Counted from the stretch's first letter, positions 53,131-64,000 are shown. The stretch: 64,000 bases of DNA from Actinokineospora sp. NBRC 105648 (GCF_030269645.1 NZ_BSTR01000032.1:26366-90365); one strand, 5' to 3'. Notes: generated by a model not told the origin, from the letters alone. Numbers and translations are program-made.

Positions 53131-53850
53131 GTGGGACAGGGTGAGCTGCGTGGCGTCGTCGCGATGGACGGCCCCTCGGGCACCGGCAAGTCCACCGTCG
53201 CCCGCAGGCTCGCGACCGCGCTCGGCGCCGCCTACCTCGACACCGGCGCGATGTACCGCGCGGTCACCCTGCAGGTGCTGCGCGGCGGGGTCGACCCGAC
53301 CGACAGCGCCGCGGTGCTGCGCTGCGCCGAGTCCGCCGACCTGCGGATCGGCACCGACCCGGCGGTCGCCGAGGTCCACCTGGGCGAGGTCGACGTCGCC
53401 GCCGAGATCCGCACCCCCGCGGTCACCCAGGCGGTCTCGGCCGTCTCCGCGGTGCCCGCCGTGCGCGAGCTGCTGGTCGCCCGGCAGCGGCAGCTCATCG
53501 GCGAGGCCAAGGCGCGGCTGGGCGGCATCGTGGTCGAGGGCCGCGACATCGGCACCGTGGTGGTCCCCGACGCCGGGCTGAAGGTCTACCTGACCGCCTC
53601 GGCCGACGCCCGCGCCGCGCGCCGCACCGCGCAGGACAGCGCCGCCGGTCTCCAGTCCACTGTGGACGCGACGTTGGCCGACGTCGCGCGCCGCGACCAC
53701 CTCGACTCCACCCGGGCCGCCTCGCCGCTGCGCCCGGCCGTGGACGCCGTCGAGGTCGACACCACCGAGCTCGACGTCGCAGGCGTGCTGGCGCACCTGC
53801 TGGCCATGGTGCGCGACCGCGGCCTCGACCACGCGGCGGCCGGCCGATGA
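53131..53850 (+). CDS. cmk: Cytidylate kinase
   Basis: 239 residues; GTG 53131 with GGAGG upstream; the frame continues to 52924 without similarity. P-loop [16 protein letters not shown], the CMP-binding [10 protein letters not shown], and [20 protein letters not shown]. Converts CMP/dCMP to the diphosphate. It overlaps plsC, and cmk directly upstream of der is a conserved actinobacterial housekeeping arrangement. Confidence 0.97.
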   Translation: MGQGELRGVVAMDGPSGTGKSTVARRLATALGAAYLDTGAMYRAVTLQVLRGGVDPTDSAAVLRCAESADLRIGTDPAVAEVHLGEVDVAAEIRTPAVTQAVSAVSAVPAVRELLVARQRQLIGEAKARLGGIVVEGRDIGTVVVPDAGLKVYLTASADARAARRTAQDSAAGLQSTVDATLADVARRDHLDSTRAASPLRPAVDAVEVDTTELDVAGVLAHLLAMVRDRGLDHAAAGR

Positions 53851-54491
53851 CGCAACTGCCCCAGGGCGCACTGCCCTGGCTGCACGACACCTGCCGGTTC
53901 ATCGGCCGGTTCGTGTTCCGACCGGCGTTGCGGCTGCGCGTGCGCGGGCTGGCCGGGGTGCCGCGCACCGGGCCGGTCGTGCTGGTCGCCAACCACAGCT
54001 CGATGCTCGAACCGCAGATCATCTTCGGAATGCTGCCGCGCCGCTCGGTGTTCCTGGTCAAGGAGGAGCTCTTCACCGGGCTCCCCGGCCGCGGCCTGCG
54101 CGGCATCGGGCAGATCCCGGTGCGCCGGGGCGAGGTCGACCGGACGCCGCTGACCACGGCCCTGGCCGTGCTGCGCGACGGCGGCCTGGTGGGGATCTTC
54201 CCGGAGGGCACCCGCGGCGCGGGCGACGTCACCGCCGCCGAGCAGGGCGCGGCCTGGCTGGTCCGCGGCTCCGGCGCCGTGGTGCTGCCGGTCGCCACCC
54301 GCGGCACGCACCGGCCCGCGGGCACCCGGCGGCGGTTCCGACCGGTGGTCGACGTGCTGGTCGGCGAGCCGTTCGAGCTCGCCGTCGGCAAGGGGCGCAC
54401 CGGCCTGGCCGAGGCCACCGAACAGATCCGGGTCCGCCTCGCGGGCCTGGTGCACGAGCTGGATGTCGTACGAAAGCAGAGTCATGACTGA
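53847..54491 (+). CDS. plsC: 1-acylglycerol-3-phosphate acyltransferase (PlsC-type)
   Basis: 214 residues. ATGA overlap with cmk. Motif I is NHSSMLE: the usual H-x4-D is H-x4-E. Motif [10 protein letters not shown] and motif [15 protein letters not shown] are normal. No obvious membrane anchor besides short hydrophobic stretches. Adds an acyl chain to lysophosphatidate or a related acceptor at the inner membrane surface. The Asp-to-Glu change in the catalytic dyad is unusual. Confidence 0.9.
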   Translation: MTQLPQGALPWLHDTCRFIGRFVFRPALRLRVRGLAGVPRTGPVVLVANHSSMLEPQIIFGMLPRRSVFLVKEELFTGLPGRGLRGIGQIPVRRGEVDRTPLTTALAVLRDGGLVGIFPEGTRGAGDVTAAEQGAAWLVRGSGAVVLPVATRGTHRPAGTRRRFRPVVDVLVGEPFELAVGKGRTGLAEATEQIRVRLAGLVHELDVVRKQSHD

Positions 54492-55893
54492 GCTGGATGG
54501 AACCTGGTCGGACGAGTCCGAGTGGGCCGAGATCGCCGACGGGATCGGCGGGGACGGTGCCGGGGACAACGCCCCGCAGCCGGTCCTGGCCATCGTCGGG
54601 CGGCCGAACGTGGGCAAGTCCACGCTGGTCAACCGCATCCTCGGCCGCCGCGAGGCGGTCGTGCAGGACATCCCGGGCGTCACCCGCGACCGGGTCGCCT
54701 ACGACGCGCTGTGGAGCGGCCGCCGCTTCACCGTGCTCGACACAGGCGGCTGGGAACCGGGCCTGGAGGGGCTGCCCGGGGCGATCGCCGCGCAGGCCGA
54801 GTACGCGATGGCGCACGCCGACGCGGTGGTGCTGGTCGTGGACGCCACCGTCGGGGCCACCACCACCGACGAGGCCGTGGCCCGGGTGCTGCGCCGGTCC
54901 AAGCAGCCGGTGATCCTGGTCGCCAACAAGGTCGACGACGAGCGCCTGCTGGCCGACACGGCCGCGCTGTGGTCGCTGGGCCTGGGCGAGCCGTTCCCGG
55001 TCAGCGCGCTGCACGGGCGCAACTCCGGCGACCTGCTCGACCGGATCCTGGCCGAGCTGCCCGCCACGCCCAAGGAGGTCTTCGGCGCCGTCGGCGGCCC
55101 GCGCCGGGTGGCGCTGGTCGGCAAGCCGAACGTGGGCAAGTCCAGCCTGCTCAACCGGCTCACCGGCGAGAACCGCGCGGTGGTCGACTCGGTGGCGGGC
55201 ACCACCGTGGACCCGGTCGACTCGCTGGTCGAGCTGGACGAGCAGGTGTGGCGCTTCGTCGACACCGCGGGCCTGCGCAAGCGGGTCAACTTCGCCAGCG
55301 GCACCGAGTACTACGCCTCGCTGCGCACCAAGGCGGCCATCGAGTCCGCCGAGGTGGCCATCGTGCTGCTCGACGCCGCCGAGCCGATCGCCGAGCAGGA
55401 CCTGCGGGTGCTCTCGATGGTGGTCGACTCGGGGCGGGCCTGCGTGCTGGCGTTCAACAAGTGGGACCTGGTCGACGAGGACCGCCGCTACGCCATGGAG
55501 CGCGAGCTCGACCGCGGCCTGGTCCGGGTGCCGTGGGCGGAGAAGGTCAACGTCTCGGCGCTGACCGGGCGCTCGGTGCGCAAGCTGGCCCCGGCCCTGC
55601 GCACCGCGCTGGACTCCTGGGACCACCGGGTCTCCACCGGCCAGCTCAACTCGTGGCTGTCCGACCTGATCGCCGCCACCCCCCCGCCGGTCCGCGGCGG
55701 CAAGCAGCCCAAGATCCTCTTCGCCACCCAGGCGCAGACCCGGCCGCCGACGTTCGTGCTGTTCACCAGCGGCTTCCTGGAGGCGGGCTACCGCCGGTTC
55801 ATCGAGCGCAAGCTGCGCGAGCAGTTCGGCTTCACCGGCAGCCCGGTGCGGATCTCGGTGCGGGTGCGGGAGAAGAAGGCCCGCAAGTCCTAG
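54484..55893 (+). CDS. der: GTPase Der (EngA), ribosome assembly
   Basis: 469 residues. The start at 54484 ([14 protein letters not shown]) matches the mycobacterial N-terminus; a frame continues to 54463. Two G domains in tandem: GRPNVGKST ... DTGG ... NKVD and GKPNVGKSS ... DTAG ... NKWD, then the C-terminal KH-like domain. Essential for 50S subunit assembly. It overlaps plsC by 8 nt. Confidence 0.98.
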   Translation: MTELDGTWSDESEWAEIADGIGGDGAGDNAPQPVLAIVGRPNVGKSTLVNRILGRREAVVQDIPGVTRDRVAYDALWSGRRFTVLDTGGWEPGLEGLPGAIAAQAEYAMAHADAVVLVVDATVGATTTDEAVARVLRRSKQPVILVANKVDDERLLADTAALWSLGLGEPFPVSALHGRNSGDLLDRILAELPATPKEVFGAVGGPRRVALVGKPNVGKSSLLNRLTGENRAVVDSVAGTTVDPVDSLVELDEQVWRFVDTAGLRKRVNFASGTEYYASLRTKAAIESAEVAIVLLDAAEPIAEQDLRVLSMVVDSGRACVLAFNKWDLVDEDRRYAMERELDRGLVRVPWAEKVNVSALTGRSVRKLAPALRTALDSWDHRVSTGQLNSWLSDLIAATPPPVRGGKQPKILFATQAQTRPPTFVLFTSGFLEAGYRRFIERKLREQFGFTGSPVRISVRVREKKARKS

Positions 55894-55904
55894 CGGTGGT
55901 CGGG

Positions 55905-55933
55905 CCGCGGCCGGTGGGTCCCACGGGCCGCGG
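55905..55933 (+). terminator. Hairpin after der
   Basis: CCGCGGCC (55905-55912) pairs with GGCCGCGG (55926-55933), with extra GTG/CAC pairs in the loop, 12 bp after the stop. No T-run. It lies between convergent genes. Confidence 0.5.
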
Positions 55934-55939
55934 CGCCCG

Positions 55940-56590
55940 TCACGGGCGGAACTCGGTGCGCAGCCAGTAGACGCCGCGGGCGGTGGCCAGCAGGAAGTAG
56001 ACGCCCAGCAGGCCCCCGCTGACCCACGGCGACGAGCCGCGGTTGGCCTCCACGGCCCCCGGGACCTCGGACCCCAACACCCGGTCGGGGTCCACGAGCA
56101 GGGTGAGGCGCTCGCCGGCGTTCGCCTGGACCGAGGGGTCGGTGTAGCGGGTCGGGTAGCCACCCACGCACTCGAGGTCGTGGTCGTAGACCGTCCGCGT
56201 GGAGTTCCCGCTCGTCTCCTCGCGCTCGGTGATGCGAGTGACCTCGCAGGTCACCGGTGGCGCGCGGTCGAGTGTCAGCTGGGCCCAGGTCCCGACGCAG
56301 GCGAACACCGCGGCGACGAGCAGCACCCAGGCGCACACCTGGCCCACCCCGGCGACGTCGCTGTCGTCGAGCATCGAGTACACCGCCCAGGCGGCGGCAG
56401 CGCCCGCCAGCAGGGTGAGCAGCGCGCACAGGGCCGCCAGCAGCCAGCGCCACCAGCCCAGCTGCGCGGCACCGAGCACGAGCGTCGTCCCGACCGCCAT
56501 CGCGACGACGACCGCGGGCAGCACCGCCGCGATCAGCACGACCCGACCGAGACCGTGCACCAGGTACCGCCGGACCGCCATGGGACCCAT
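55940..56590 (-). CDS. Membrane protein with extracytoplasmic domain (DUF3592-like)
   Basis: About 216 residues (ATG 56590 or 56581). Two to three hydrophobic segments near the N-terminus (LIAAVLPAVVVAMAVG, WLLAALCALLTLLAG, CAWVLLVAAVFACVG), a ~70-residue outside domain with two Cys (VTCEVTRI, HDLECVGGYP), and one hydrophobic span close to the C-terminus (GGLLGVYFLLA). Function unknown. Confidence 0.75.
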   Translation of the reverse strand: MGPMAVRRYLVHGLGRVVLIAAVLPAVVVAMAVGTTLVLGAAQLGWWRWLLAALCALLTLLAGAAAAWAVYSMLDDSDVAGVGQVCAWVLLVAAVFACVGTWAQLTLDRAPPVTCEVTRITEREETSGNSTRTVYDHDLECVGGYPTRYTDPSVQANAGERLTLLVDPDRVLGSEVPGAVEANRGSSPWVSGGLLGVYFLLATARGVYWLRTEFRP

Positions 56591-56831
56591 GATCGCGCAT
56601 TCCCGGTGACCGCGGTGGCACTTTGGGTCACTTCGCATATTCCCCGCGAACCAGACACCGGACAAAGGTATTTGCGCTGGTCAATGCCCGATTTGCCGGT
56701 GAAGGCGGATTACACCGCGACAATTGCGGCAAAGTCGTTCCCAGGGAAAAACACGTCGTTGAACACTGTGCACCCGGCGGACAACCCTGTGCCTGGCCCC
56801 TGACGTTCCCGGGCCGGGAAAGGACGAACCA

Positions 56832-58916
56832 ATGAGAAGAAGAGCGCTCCCTGCTGCGCTCGGGCTCGCCGTCGGCCTGGTGGGGGTGGCCGTCGCGGCC
56901 ATGCCCTCGGCGCAGGCGGCCGCCTGCGGTGACCAGGTCATCGTCAACGGTGGCCTGGAAAGCGGTACGACCCCGTGGACCCAGACCAGCGGCGTGATCT
57001 CCGCGGCCACCACCGCCGAGCCCGCGCACGCCGGGACCAAGGACGCCTGGCTGGACGGCTACGGCTCCGCGCACACCGATTCGCTGTCGCAATCGGTAGC
57101 ACTACCCGCCGGATGTACATCCGCGACGCTGAGCTACTGGCTGCACATCGACACCAAGGAAACCGAGAACGTCGCTTACGACAAGCTGACTGTTCAAATC
57201 GGTTCAGATACGGTGGCCTCTTACTCCAACGTGGATAAGAACACCGGATACGCGCAGAAGACCGTGGACGTCTCCCGCTACGCCGGGCAGACCGTCACGC
57301 TCAAGGTCACCGGCATCGAGGACTCGAGCCTGGCCACGAACTTCCTCCTCGACGACTTCTCGCTGACGACCTCCGGCGGCGGCGGCTCGCAGAACCCCAC
57401 CGTCACCAGCCCGGGCAACCAGACCACCCCGGTCGGCCAGGCGGTCTCGCTGCAGGTGCAGGCCAGTGACCCGCAGGGCGACGCGCTGACCTACAGCGCC
57501 ACCGGCCTGCCCGCGGGCCTGTCGGTCGCCGCGGCGACCGGCAAGATCACCGGCTCGCCCACCACCGCGGGCACCTCGAACGTCACGGTGACCGCCAAGG
57601 ACCCCGGCGGCAACAGCGGGTCGGCCACCTTCACCTGGACCGTCGGCGGCACGCCGCCGTCGGACACCACGCGCACGCCGGTCAACCCGGCGTACACGGT
57701 GAGCCTGACCTCCAACACCGCGGGCGACACCTGGACCGGCCACCAGTCGGTCTCGTTCACCAACGCCTCGCCGACGGCGCTGCCCGAGGTCTACCTGCGG
57801 CTGTGGGACAACTACCACGGCAGCTGCCCGTCGACGCCGATCACGGTCACCAACGTCACCGGCGGCACCCCCGCGGCGCTGAGCGTGAACTGCACCGCGC
57901 TCAAGGTCACCCTGCCCAGCCCGCTGGCGCAGAACCAGTCGGCCACCATCGGCTTCGACCTCAAGATCGTCGTGCCCAGCGGCGCCGACCGCTTCGGCCA
58001 CGACGGCGCGTACAACATGGTCGGCAACGCCCTGCCGGTGCTGGCGGTGCGCGACGCCGCCGGGTGGCACCTGGACCCCTACACCAACAACGGCGAGTCG
58101 TTCTACACGCTGATCAGCGACTTCGACGTGACCCTGGTGCACCCGACCTCGCTGCTCACCCCGGCCACCGGCACCTCGACCGAGACCACCAGCGGCAGCA
58201 CCACCACCACGCGCGCCACGGCGTCGAAGGTGCGTGACTTCGCCTGGGGCGCGGGACCGTTCTCGAAGGTCTCGGGCACCTCGGCCAAGGGCTTCAAGGT
58301 CAACGTCTTCGGCGTCAGCGGGATCTCGTCCACGGACGCGAACTCGATGCTGAACCTGGCCAAGGACGCCCTGGACGTGCACTCGGGCCGCTTCGGCGAC
58401 TACCCGTACCAGGAGATGGACGTCATCCTCGACAACAACTTCTGGTTCGGCGGGATGGAGTACCCGGGCTTCGTGCTGGACCTGGTGTCCACCACGGCGC
58501 TGCCGCACGAGCTGGCCCACCAGTGGTTCTACGGCATCGTGGGTGACGACGAGTACAACGCCCCGTGGCTGGACGAGAGCTTCACCGACTACGCCACGGA
58601 CCTGTACAAGGGCATCACCGGCAGCGGCTGCGGCATCACCTGGCAGTCGAGCGCGGAGAAGCTGACCAACTCGATGGCGTACTGGGACGCGCACTCGTCG
58701 CGGTACTCCACGGTGATCTACGGCTACGGCAAGTGCACGCTGCACGACCTGCGCAGGACCATCGGCGACACCGCGATGGCCAACCTGCTCAAGACCTACG
58801 CGCAGTCGCACTGGTACGGCGTCTCCACAACCGCGGAGTTCAAGGCCGCAGCGCAGGCGGCGGCGGGCTCGAAGGACCTGACGTCCTTCTGGGCCTCGCA
58901 CCGCGTCGAGGGCTGA
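56832..58916 (+). CDS. Secreted M1 aminopeptidase with N-terminal accessory domain
   Basis: 694 residues. Signal peptide (1-~32). Residues ~33-185 are a beta-jelly-roll-like domain that also forms the C-terminus of the M4-M28 peptidase ([20 protein letters not shown] in this protein). Residues ~195-275 are an Ig/He_PIG-like module. Residues ~285-694 are M1 peptidase: GGMEYPG (exopeptidase-type loop), HELAH at 559-563 and E582 in LDESF, exactly 18 residues after the last His. A zinc aminopeptidase acting outside the cell. Confidence 0.92.
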   Translation: MRRRALPAALGLAVGLVGVAVAAMPSAQAAACGDQVIVNGGLESGTTPWTQTSGVISAATTAEPAHAGTKDAWLDGYGSAHTDSLSQSVALPAGCTSATLSYWLHIDTKETENVAYDKLTVQIGSDTVASYSNVDKNTGYAQKTVDVSRYAGQTVTLKVTGIEDSSLATNFLLDDFSLTTSGGGGSQNPTVTSPGNQTTPVGQAVSLQVQASDPQGDALTYSATGLPAGLSVAAATGKITGSPTTAGTSNVTVTAKDPGGNSGSATFTWTVGGTPPSDTTRTPVNPAYTVSLTSNTAGDTWTGHQSVSFTNASPTALPEVYLRLWDNYHGSCPSTPITVTNVTGGTPAALSVNCTALKVTLPSPLAQNQSATIGFDLKIVVPSGADRFGHDGAYNMVGNALPVLAVRDAAGWHLDPYTNNGESFYTLISDFDVTLVHPTSLLTPATGTSTETTSGSTTTTRATASKVRDFAWGAGPFSKVSGTSAKGFKVNVFGVSGISSTDANSMLNLAKDALDVHSGRFGDYPYQEMDVILDNNFWFGGMEYPGFVLDLVSTTALPHELAHQWFYGIVGDDEYNAPWLDESFTDYATDLYKGITGSGCGITWQSSAEKLTNSMAYWDAHSSRYSTVIYGYGKCTLHDLRRTIGDTAMANLLKTYAQSHWYGVSTTAEFKAAAQAAAGSKDLTSFWASHRVEG

Positions 58917-58922
58917 CGCACC

Positions 58923-58959
58923 GGACGTGGTGGGCGCCGGGCGTGCGCCCACCACGTCC
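58923..58959. terminator. Bidirectional terminator hairpin
   Basis: A perfect 15-bp stem (58923-58937 with 58945-58959), 7-nt loop CGGGCGT, lying between the convergent M1 peptidase and alpha/beta hydrolase genes. Confidence 0.85.
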
Positions 58960-58976
58960 TGGGTCATGTGGGCGGC

Positions 58977-59771
58977 CTAGCCGTTGACCGCGTGTGCCCT
59001 GACCAGCTCGGCGGTCAGCTCCGGGCGTTCCAGCCAGAACAGGTGCCCGACGCCGTCGAGCTGCTCCAGGCGCGCGCCCGGGACGAGTCCCGCGACGTGC
59101 GGACCGTTGCCGGGGGTGATCATCTCGTCGGCACTCCCGTGGATGACCAGGGTCGGCTTGTCGAACTCCCGCAGCCGCGACTCGGCGTCGTGGGCCAGCG
59201 CGGCCCGCATCTGCATCATGATCACCGGCGCGGGCACGCGTTCGGCCAGCGTGAGGTCGAGGAACGCGCCGAAGTGGTCACCCTCGCGGTAGGCGGGAGA
59301 CAGGTTGGCCTCATAGCTGGCCTGGAGCGAGAGGCGCGCGTCGCCGGAGTGGATCGCCTCGAAGAGCCTGCGCGGACCAGGTGCTTCCAACGTGCCGCCC
59401 GCGGGACCGGCGTAAGTGCAGCCGAGGGTGAGCGTGCGGATCACGTCAGGGTGCCTTACCGCGAGCTCTTGCGCGATCATGCCGCCGAGCGAAATACCCA
59501 AGACGTGCGCGTCGTCCCACCCAACAGCTCTTAGAACACCCGCCGCATCTTCGGCGAGATCTCCTACCGTGAACTCTTCGTCCGCGCGATCGCTTGCGCC
59601 GATACCGCGGTGGTCGAAGGCGACGATGTCGAAGTCCGCCTCGAGCAGGCTGAGGAACCGCTCGCCCCACATGCGGTGGTGGCCCGCCATGCCCTGGATG
59701 AGCAGCAGCGGCGCACCGGTGCCGCGGCGGACGTAGTGCAGCCTGCGTTCACCCAGATCGGCGAAGGGCAC
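58977..59771 (-). CDS. Alpha/beta hydrolase
   Basis: 264 residues; GTG 59771 with AGGAG upstream. Nucleophile Ser in LGISLGGMI, acid Asp in IHGSADEM, His in GVGHLFWLE. The FDHRGIGASD turn is typical of the epoxide hydrolase/haloperoxidase-like branch. Substrate unknown. Divergent from the response regulator. Confidence 0.9.
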   Translation of the reverse strand: MPFADLGERRLHYVRRGTGAPLLLIQGMAGHHRMWGERFLSLLEADFDIVAFDHRGIGASDRADEEFTVGDLAEDAAGVLRAVGWDDAHVLGISLGGMIAQELAVRHPDVIRTLTLGCTYAGPAGGTLEAPGPRRLFEAIHSGDARLSLQASYEANLSPAYREGDHFGAFLDLTLAERVPAPVIMMQMRAALAHDAESRLREFDKPTLVIHGSADEMITPGNGPHVAGLVPGARLEQLDGVGHLFWLERPELTAELVRAHAVNG

Positions 59772-59846
59772 GGGAAAACTCCTGTCCGAGATGCGTTAGA
59801 CCTGGTCAAGGTTAGGCTGAACGCGCCGCGGACCAGGGAGGTGGGC

Positions 59847-60494
59847 ATGGCCGTGCGGGTTGTCCTCGCCGACGACGAACAGCTGCTCCGACACGGCCTG
59901 CGGGTCCTGCTGGAGGCGGGCGGGCGCATTGAGGTCGTGGCCGAGGCCGGCGACGGCGCGAGCGCCATCGAGGCGGTCCGCGCGCACCGACCGGACGTGC
60001 TCCTGCTGGACGTCCAGATGCCCGGCGTCGACGGCCTAGAGGCGCTGCGCCGGTTGGCGACCCTGCCCTCGCCCCCCGCGACGGCCGTGCTGACCACCTT
60101 CGACCTGGACGACTACGTGGCCACGGCCCTGGAACTCGGCGCGCAGGGCTTCCTGCTCAAGGACGCCGAACCGGAGATGCTCGAGCACGCGGTACTGGAC
60201 CTGGCCGCGGGCGGCGCGGTGCTCGACCCGCGCATCACCGCCCGCCTCCTCCCGAAGCTGCGCGGCGCGAGCATCGGCCTGGGCCGCGCGCGGGCGGTGT
60301 CGACGTTGAGCGGCCGCGAGCGGCAGGTGCTCGAACTGCTCGCCGACGGCAAACCGAACGCGGCCATAGCGGCGGTCCTGGGGCTGACCGAGGCGACGGT
60401 GAAGAGCTACGTGTCGACCGTGCTGACCAAGCTGGGCGTCCAAAACCGGGTGCAGGCGGCGCTGCTGCTGCACGGGGTGACGCCGTCAACGTGA
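59847..60494 (+). CDS. NarL-family response regulator
   Basis: 215 residues; ATG 59847 with GGGAGG upstream. Receiver: VLADDEQLL, phospho-Asp in VLLLDVQMPG, LLKDAEP. LuxR HTH: LSGRERQVLELLADGKPNAA ... TEATVKSYVSTVLTKLGV. Precedes its kinase by 23 bp. Confidence 0.93.
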   Translation: MAVRVVLADDEQLLRHGLRVLLEAGGRIEVVAEAGDGASAIEAVRAHRPDVLLLDVQMPGVDGLEALRRLATLPSPPATAVLTTFDLDDYVATALELGAQGFLLKDAEPEMLEHAVLDLAAGGAVLDPRITARLLPKLRGASIGLGRARAVSTLSGRERQVLELLADGKPNAAIAAVLGLTEATVKSYVSTVLTKLGVQNRVQAALLLHGVTPST

Positions 60495-60517
60495 CTTGAT
60501 GGTTCCTGGGGGGCTAG

Positions 60518-61636
60518 ATGATCCGCATACTCATCGGCGAACTCTTGGCCGTCGGAGTCCCTCTTGGCGCGGTACTGCTCTCCCACCCCACGGGCTACGC
60601 GTTCGCCCTCCCAGCAGCGGTTATCGCGTGCATCCTCTTGCCACTACGCCTCCGCTACCCCCGCCTGGCACTCGTGGCCTGCCTACCCGCCCTAGCGGGG
60701 GGCCTCGGCTGGCCCCCGGTAGGCGTAGCCCTGTACCGCGTAGGACGCACCTCCCACCGCGTCCGCCACGCAGCCGCTTGGGTCGCCGTAGCCTTCTTGA
60801 CGGCCGCGGTCCCCGTGCAGATAACCGTCGCCGACTCAACCGCCGACCGCGTGATGAGCCTGGCGTTCACCCTGGTCCTGGCAGGCGGCCCAGCAGCCCT
60901 GGGCGTCCTGGTCCGGCTGCGGGGTGACCTGACGGCCAGCCTCGCCGAGACAGAACGAGCCCGCCGAGCAGAACTGGCGGCCCGCCTAGACCGCGCCAGG
61001 GCAGACGAACGAGCCCGCATAGCCCGCGAGATCCACGACGCCGTAGGACACAACACCACGCTCATAGCGGTACAGGCAGCGGCACTCGCCACCACAACCA
61101 CCGACCCAGCAACCGCGGAGACCGCCCACCGCCTACGCGAACTCGCCAAACACTCCCTAGACGAGATGCGGGCAGCCCTAGGACTACTCAACTCAGGTAC
61201 CCCTACCACCGAGGGATTGGCAGGCCTACCCACCCTGATCACGCGCGCCCGCTCAGCAGGCGTCCAGGTAGCCGCAAACACCCCGGCGGTAAGCGCCACC
61301 CCATCCGTAGGCCGCGCCATCTACCGGGTAGTCCAAGAGGGCCTCACAAACGCCGTCAAACACGCCCCCGGCGCCCCCGTAACCGTATCGGTCACCCCAC
61401 ACACAGACCACGTGACGGTGGCAGTGGTCAACGGCCCCACCACAACACCCACAACACCCACAGACGGCGGAGCGGGCCTCGAGGGCCTCACAGAACGGGC
61501 CCACAACGCCGGCGGCACCTGCACAGCAGGCCCCACCCCCGACGGCGGCTTCAGACTTGAGGCCCGACTACCGACCAAAGTAGACCCCAAACCCCCCACT
61601 CCCGGCGGTAGCCGAAAGACCCACGCCAGGCCATAG
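60518..61636 (+). CDS. Sensor histidine kinase (HisKA_3)
   Basis: 372 residues. Four to five N-terminal membrane spans, then HisKA_3 (ERARIAREIHDAVGHNT) and an ATPase domain (VVQEGLTNAVKHAP, GAGLEGLTERA). The G1 box is weak (VVNGPTT). Codon use departs from the neighbours, with many GTA, CTA, GGA and ATA codons. Pairs with the NarL regulator upstream. A terminator hairpin follows. Confidence 0.88.
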   Translation: MIRILIGELLAVGVPLGAVLLSHPTGYAFALPAAVIACILLPLRLRYPRLALVACLPALAGGLGWPPVGVALYRVGRTSHRVRHAAAWVAVAFLTAAVPVQITVADSTADRVMSLAFTLVLAGGPAALGVLVRLRGDLTASLAETERARRAELAARLDRARADERARIAREIHDAVGHNTTLIAVQAAALATTTTDPATAETAHRLRELAKHSLDEMRAALGLLNSGTPTTEGLAGLPTLITRARSAGVQVAANTPAVSATPSVGRAIYRVVQEGLTNAVKHAPGAPVTVSVTPHTDHVTVAVVNGPTTTPTTPTDGGAGLEGLTERAHNAGGTCTAGPTPDGGFRLEARLPTKVDPKPPTPGGSRKTHARP

Positions 61637-61680
61637 TCGGCCCCGCGCCACTGATCGGGGAGGGGCGCCACCAGGGGGAA

Positions 61681-61717
61681 GGGTGTGGGGATCACCAGCA
61701 GGAAGGTCCCCACACCC
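61681..61717 (+). terminator. Terminator hairpin after the kinase
   Basis: A perfect 11-bp stem (GGGTGTGGGGA, 61681-61691, with 61707-61717), 15-nt loop, 44 bp past the stop. Confidence 0.65.
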
Positions 61718-61786
61718 TCCCCCGATTACTCCCCAAACCCACCCGTGCGCTACGCTTTCCGAGCACCCGCCAAGAGCGGATGCGGC

Positions 61787-63610
<1,824 letters not shown>

Positions 63611-63661
63611 TGTGCTCTCCTTAATGGTAGTTGCGTGGCGCTGATGGGGGAGTGTGCCGGC

Positions 63662-63823
63662 TTACGGGTCGCCATTGTCGGCGGGTTCATCGCTGGCGTT
63701 GTCCTCGCGTTGCGTCCGGTCCGCCAAATGCTGGGCGAGCATGATCGCGATGTGCGCGAGGCGCTGGCGTTCAAGATCGGCGATGGGTTCGGTGTGGATG
63801 TCGATCCGGCGGTGTTCGCCCAT
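63662..63823 (-). CDS. Small protein upstream of the recombinase
   Basis: 53 residues, below usual ORF cut-offs. ATG 63823 with GGAGG 9 bases upstream. The start is MGEHRRIDIHTEP, followed by an amphipathic helix (LERQRLAHIAIMLAQHLADR) and an acidic tail (DNASDEPADNGDP). It lies 51 bp before the recombinase on the same strand. It may be a recombination-directionality or regulatory factor; family unknown. Confidence 0.65.
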   Translation of the reverse strand: MGEHRRIDIHTEPIADLERQRLAHIAIMLAQHLADRTQREDNASDEPADNGDP

Positions 63824-63941
63824 AATGGGAGCCTCCTTCGGTGGGTGTGCTAGGCGCTAGGTGCCTCGTCAGGGGGACTGCTCCGAGATTGGTTGACACC
63901 TGACCTGTGAGGGCTCGCGTCCTCGCTGGAAGGATGTCTCT

Positions 63942-64000
63942 GTGCCCAAGCCATACCCCAGGGAGTTCCGCGACGATGTCGTCGCTGTCGCGCGCAAGGG
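63942..64000 (+). CDS. IS3-family transposase OrfA, N-terminus (cut by window edge)
   Basis: GTG 63942 with GGAAGG upstream opens a frame, PKPYPREFRDDVVAVARKG, typical of actinobacterial IS3-family OrfA N-termini. The left inverted repeat of the IS probably lies in 63860-63941. The rest is outside the window. Confidence 0.75.
   Translation, partial: MPKPYPREFRDDVVAVARK

Noticed and set aside
30668..56699. GATTTGCCGG upstream of both secreted peptidase genes (30668 and 56690)
   Set aside because: A single shared 10-mer with different spacing to other shared words; not enough to call a common operator.

Overview
The window is high-GC (about 70%) actinobacterial chromosome. GTG starts are common, start and stop codons often overlap as ATGA or GTGA, and there is a Der/Cmk/PlsC block, large two-component systems, NarL-type regulators and many secreted proteases and lectins. 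This fits a Pseudonocardiales-type filamentous soil actinomycete; the exact genus is not determined. No phage structural genes or CRISPR array were seen.

Layout. 1-4.1 kb: the start of a secreted protein at the left edge, a PIN-domain toxin with an unusually large overlapping partner, a metallo-beta-lactamase-fold/SET-domain pair, and a GAF-LuxR regulator. 4.3-15.9 kb (minus strand): a ten-gene, mostly overlapping operon with a branched-chain-amino-acid-type ABC importer, Zn-dehydrogenase, methyltransferase-like protein, SDR, N,N-dimethylformamidase-type hydrolase, alpha/beta hydrolase and aldo/keto reductase. A copper amine oxidase lies upstream behind its own terminator. Together these look like uptake and breakdown of an unidentified amide or amine. 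18.2-23.4 kb: a nucleotidyltransferase, two glycosyltransferases (one fused to an RmlD-like reductase) and a flavin-dependent monooxygenase. 23.8-30.6 kb: a PP2C phosphatase, a degenerate and an intact histidine kinase facing apart, a response regulator and a helix-turn-helix regulator.

30.8-42 kb: a giant secreted M4-M28 double metallopeptidase, asparagine synthase, MarR regulator, beta-trefoil lectin, APC permease and a NarL two-component system. This is followed by an FtsX-type ABC exporter (42.6-44.3 kb), a PstS-like protein carrying a C-terminal cell-surface domain plus a stand-alone paralogue of that domain (44.3-46.4 kb), an L,D-transpeptidase and an ECF42-type sigma factor with its DGPF protein. 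49-59.8 kb: a trypsin-like protease, a secreted TNT-type NAD glycohydrolase, an AGE-family epimerase, the cmk-plsC-der housekeeping operon, and a secreted M1 peptidase that shares a domain with the M4-M28 protein. 59.8-61.6 kb is another NarL pair. From 61.8 kb a tRNA-Pro(GGG) is the apparent landing site of a mobile element with a large serine recombinase, and an IS3-type transposase start lies at the right edge.

The least explained signal is a family of five dispersed ~140-nt nested-hairpin elements (19.1, 23.5, 37.7, 38.0 and 42.2 kb). Their arm sequences differ from copy to copy but stay base-paired, and every non-Watson-Crick pair I found is a G-U wobble on the same strand of the element. 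That pattern suggests a structured RNA rather than random intergenic DNA.
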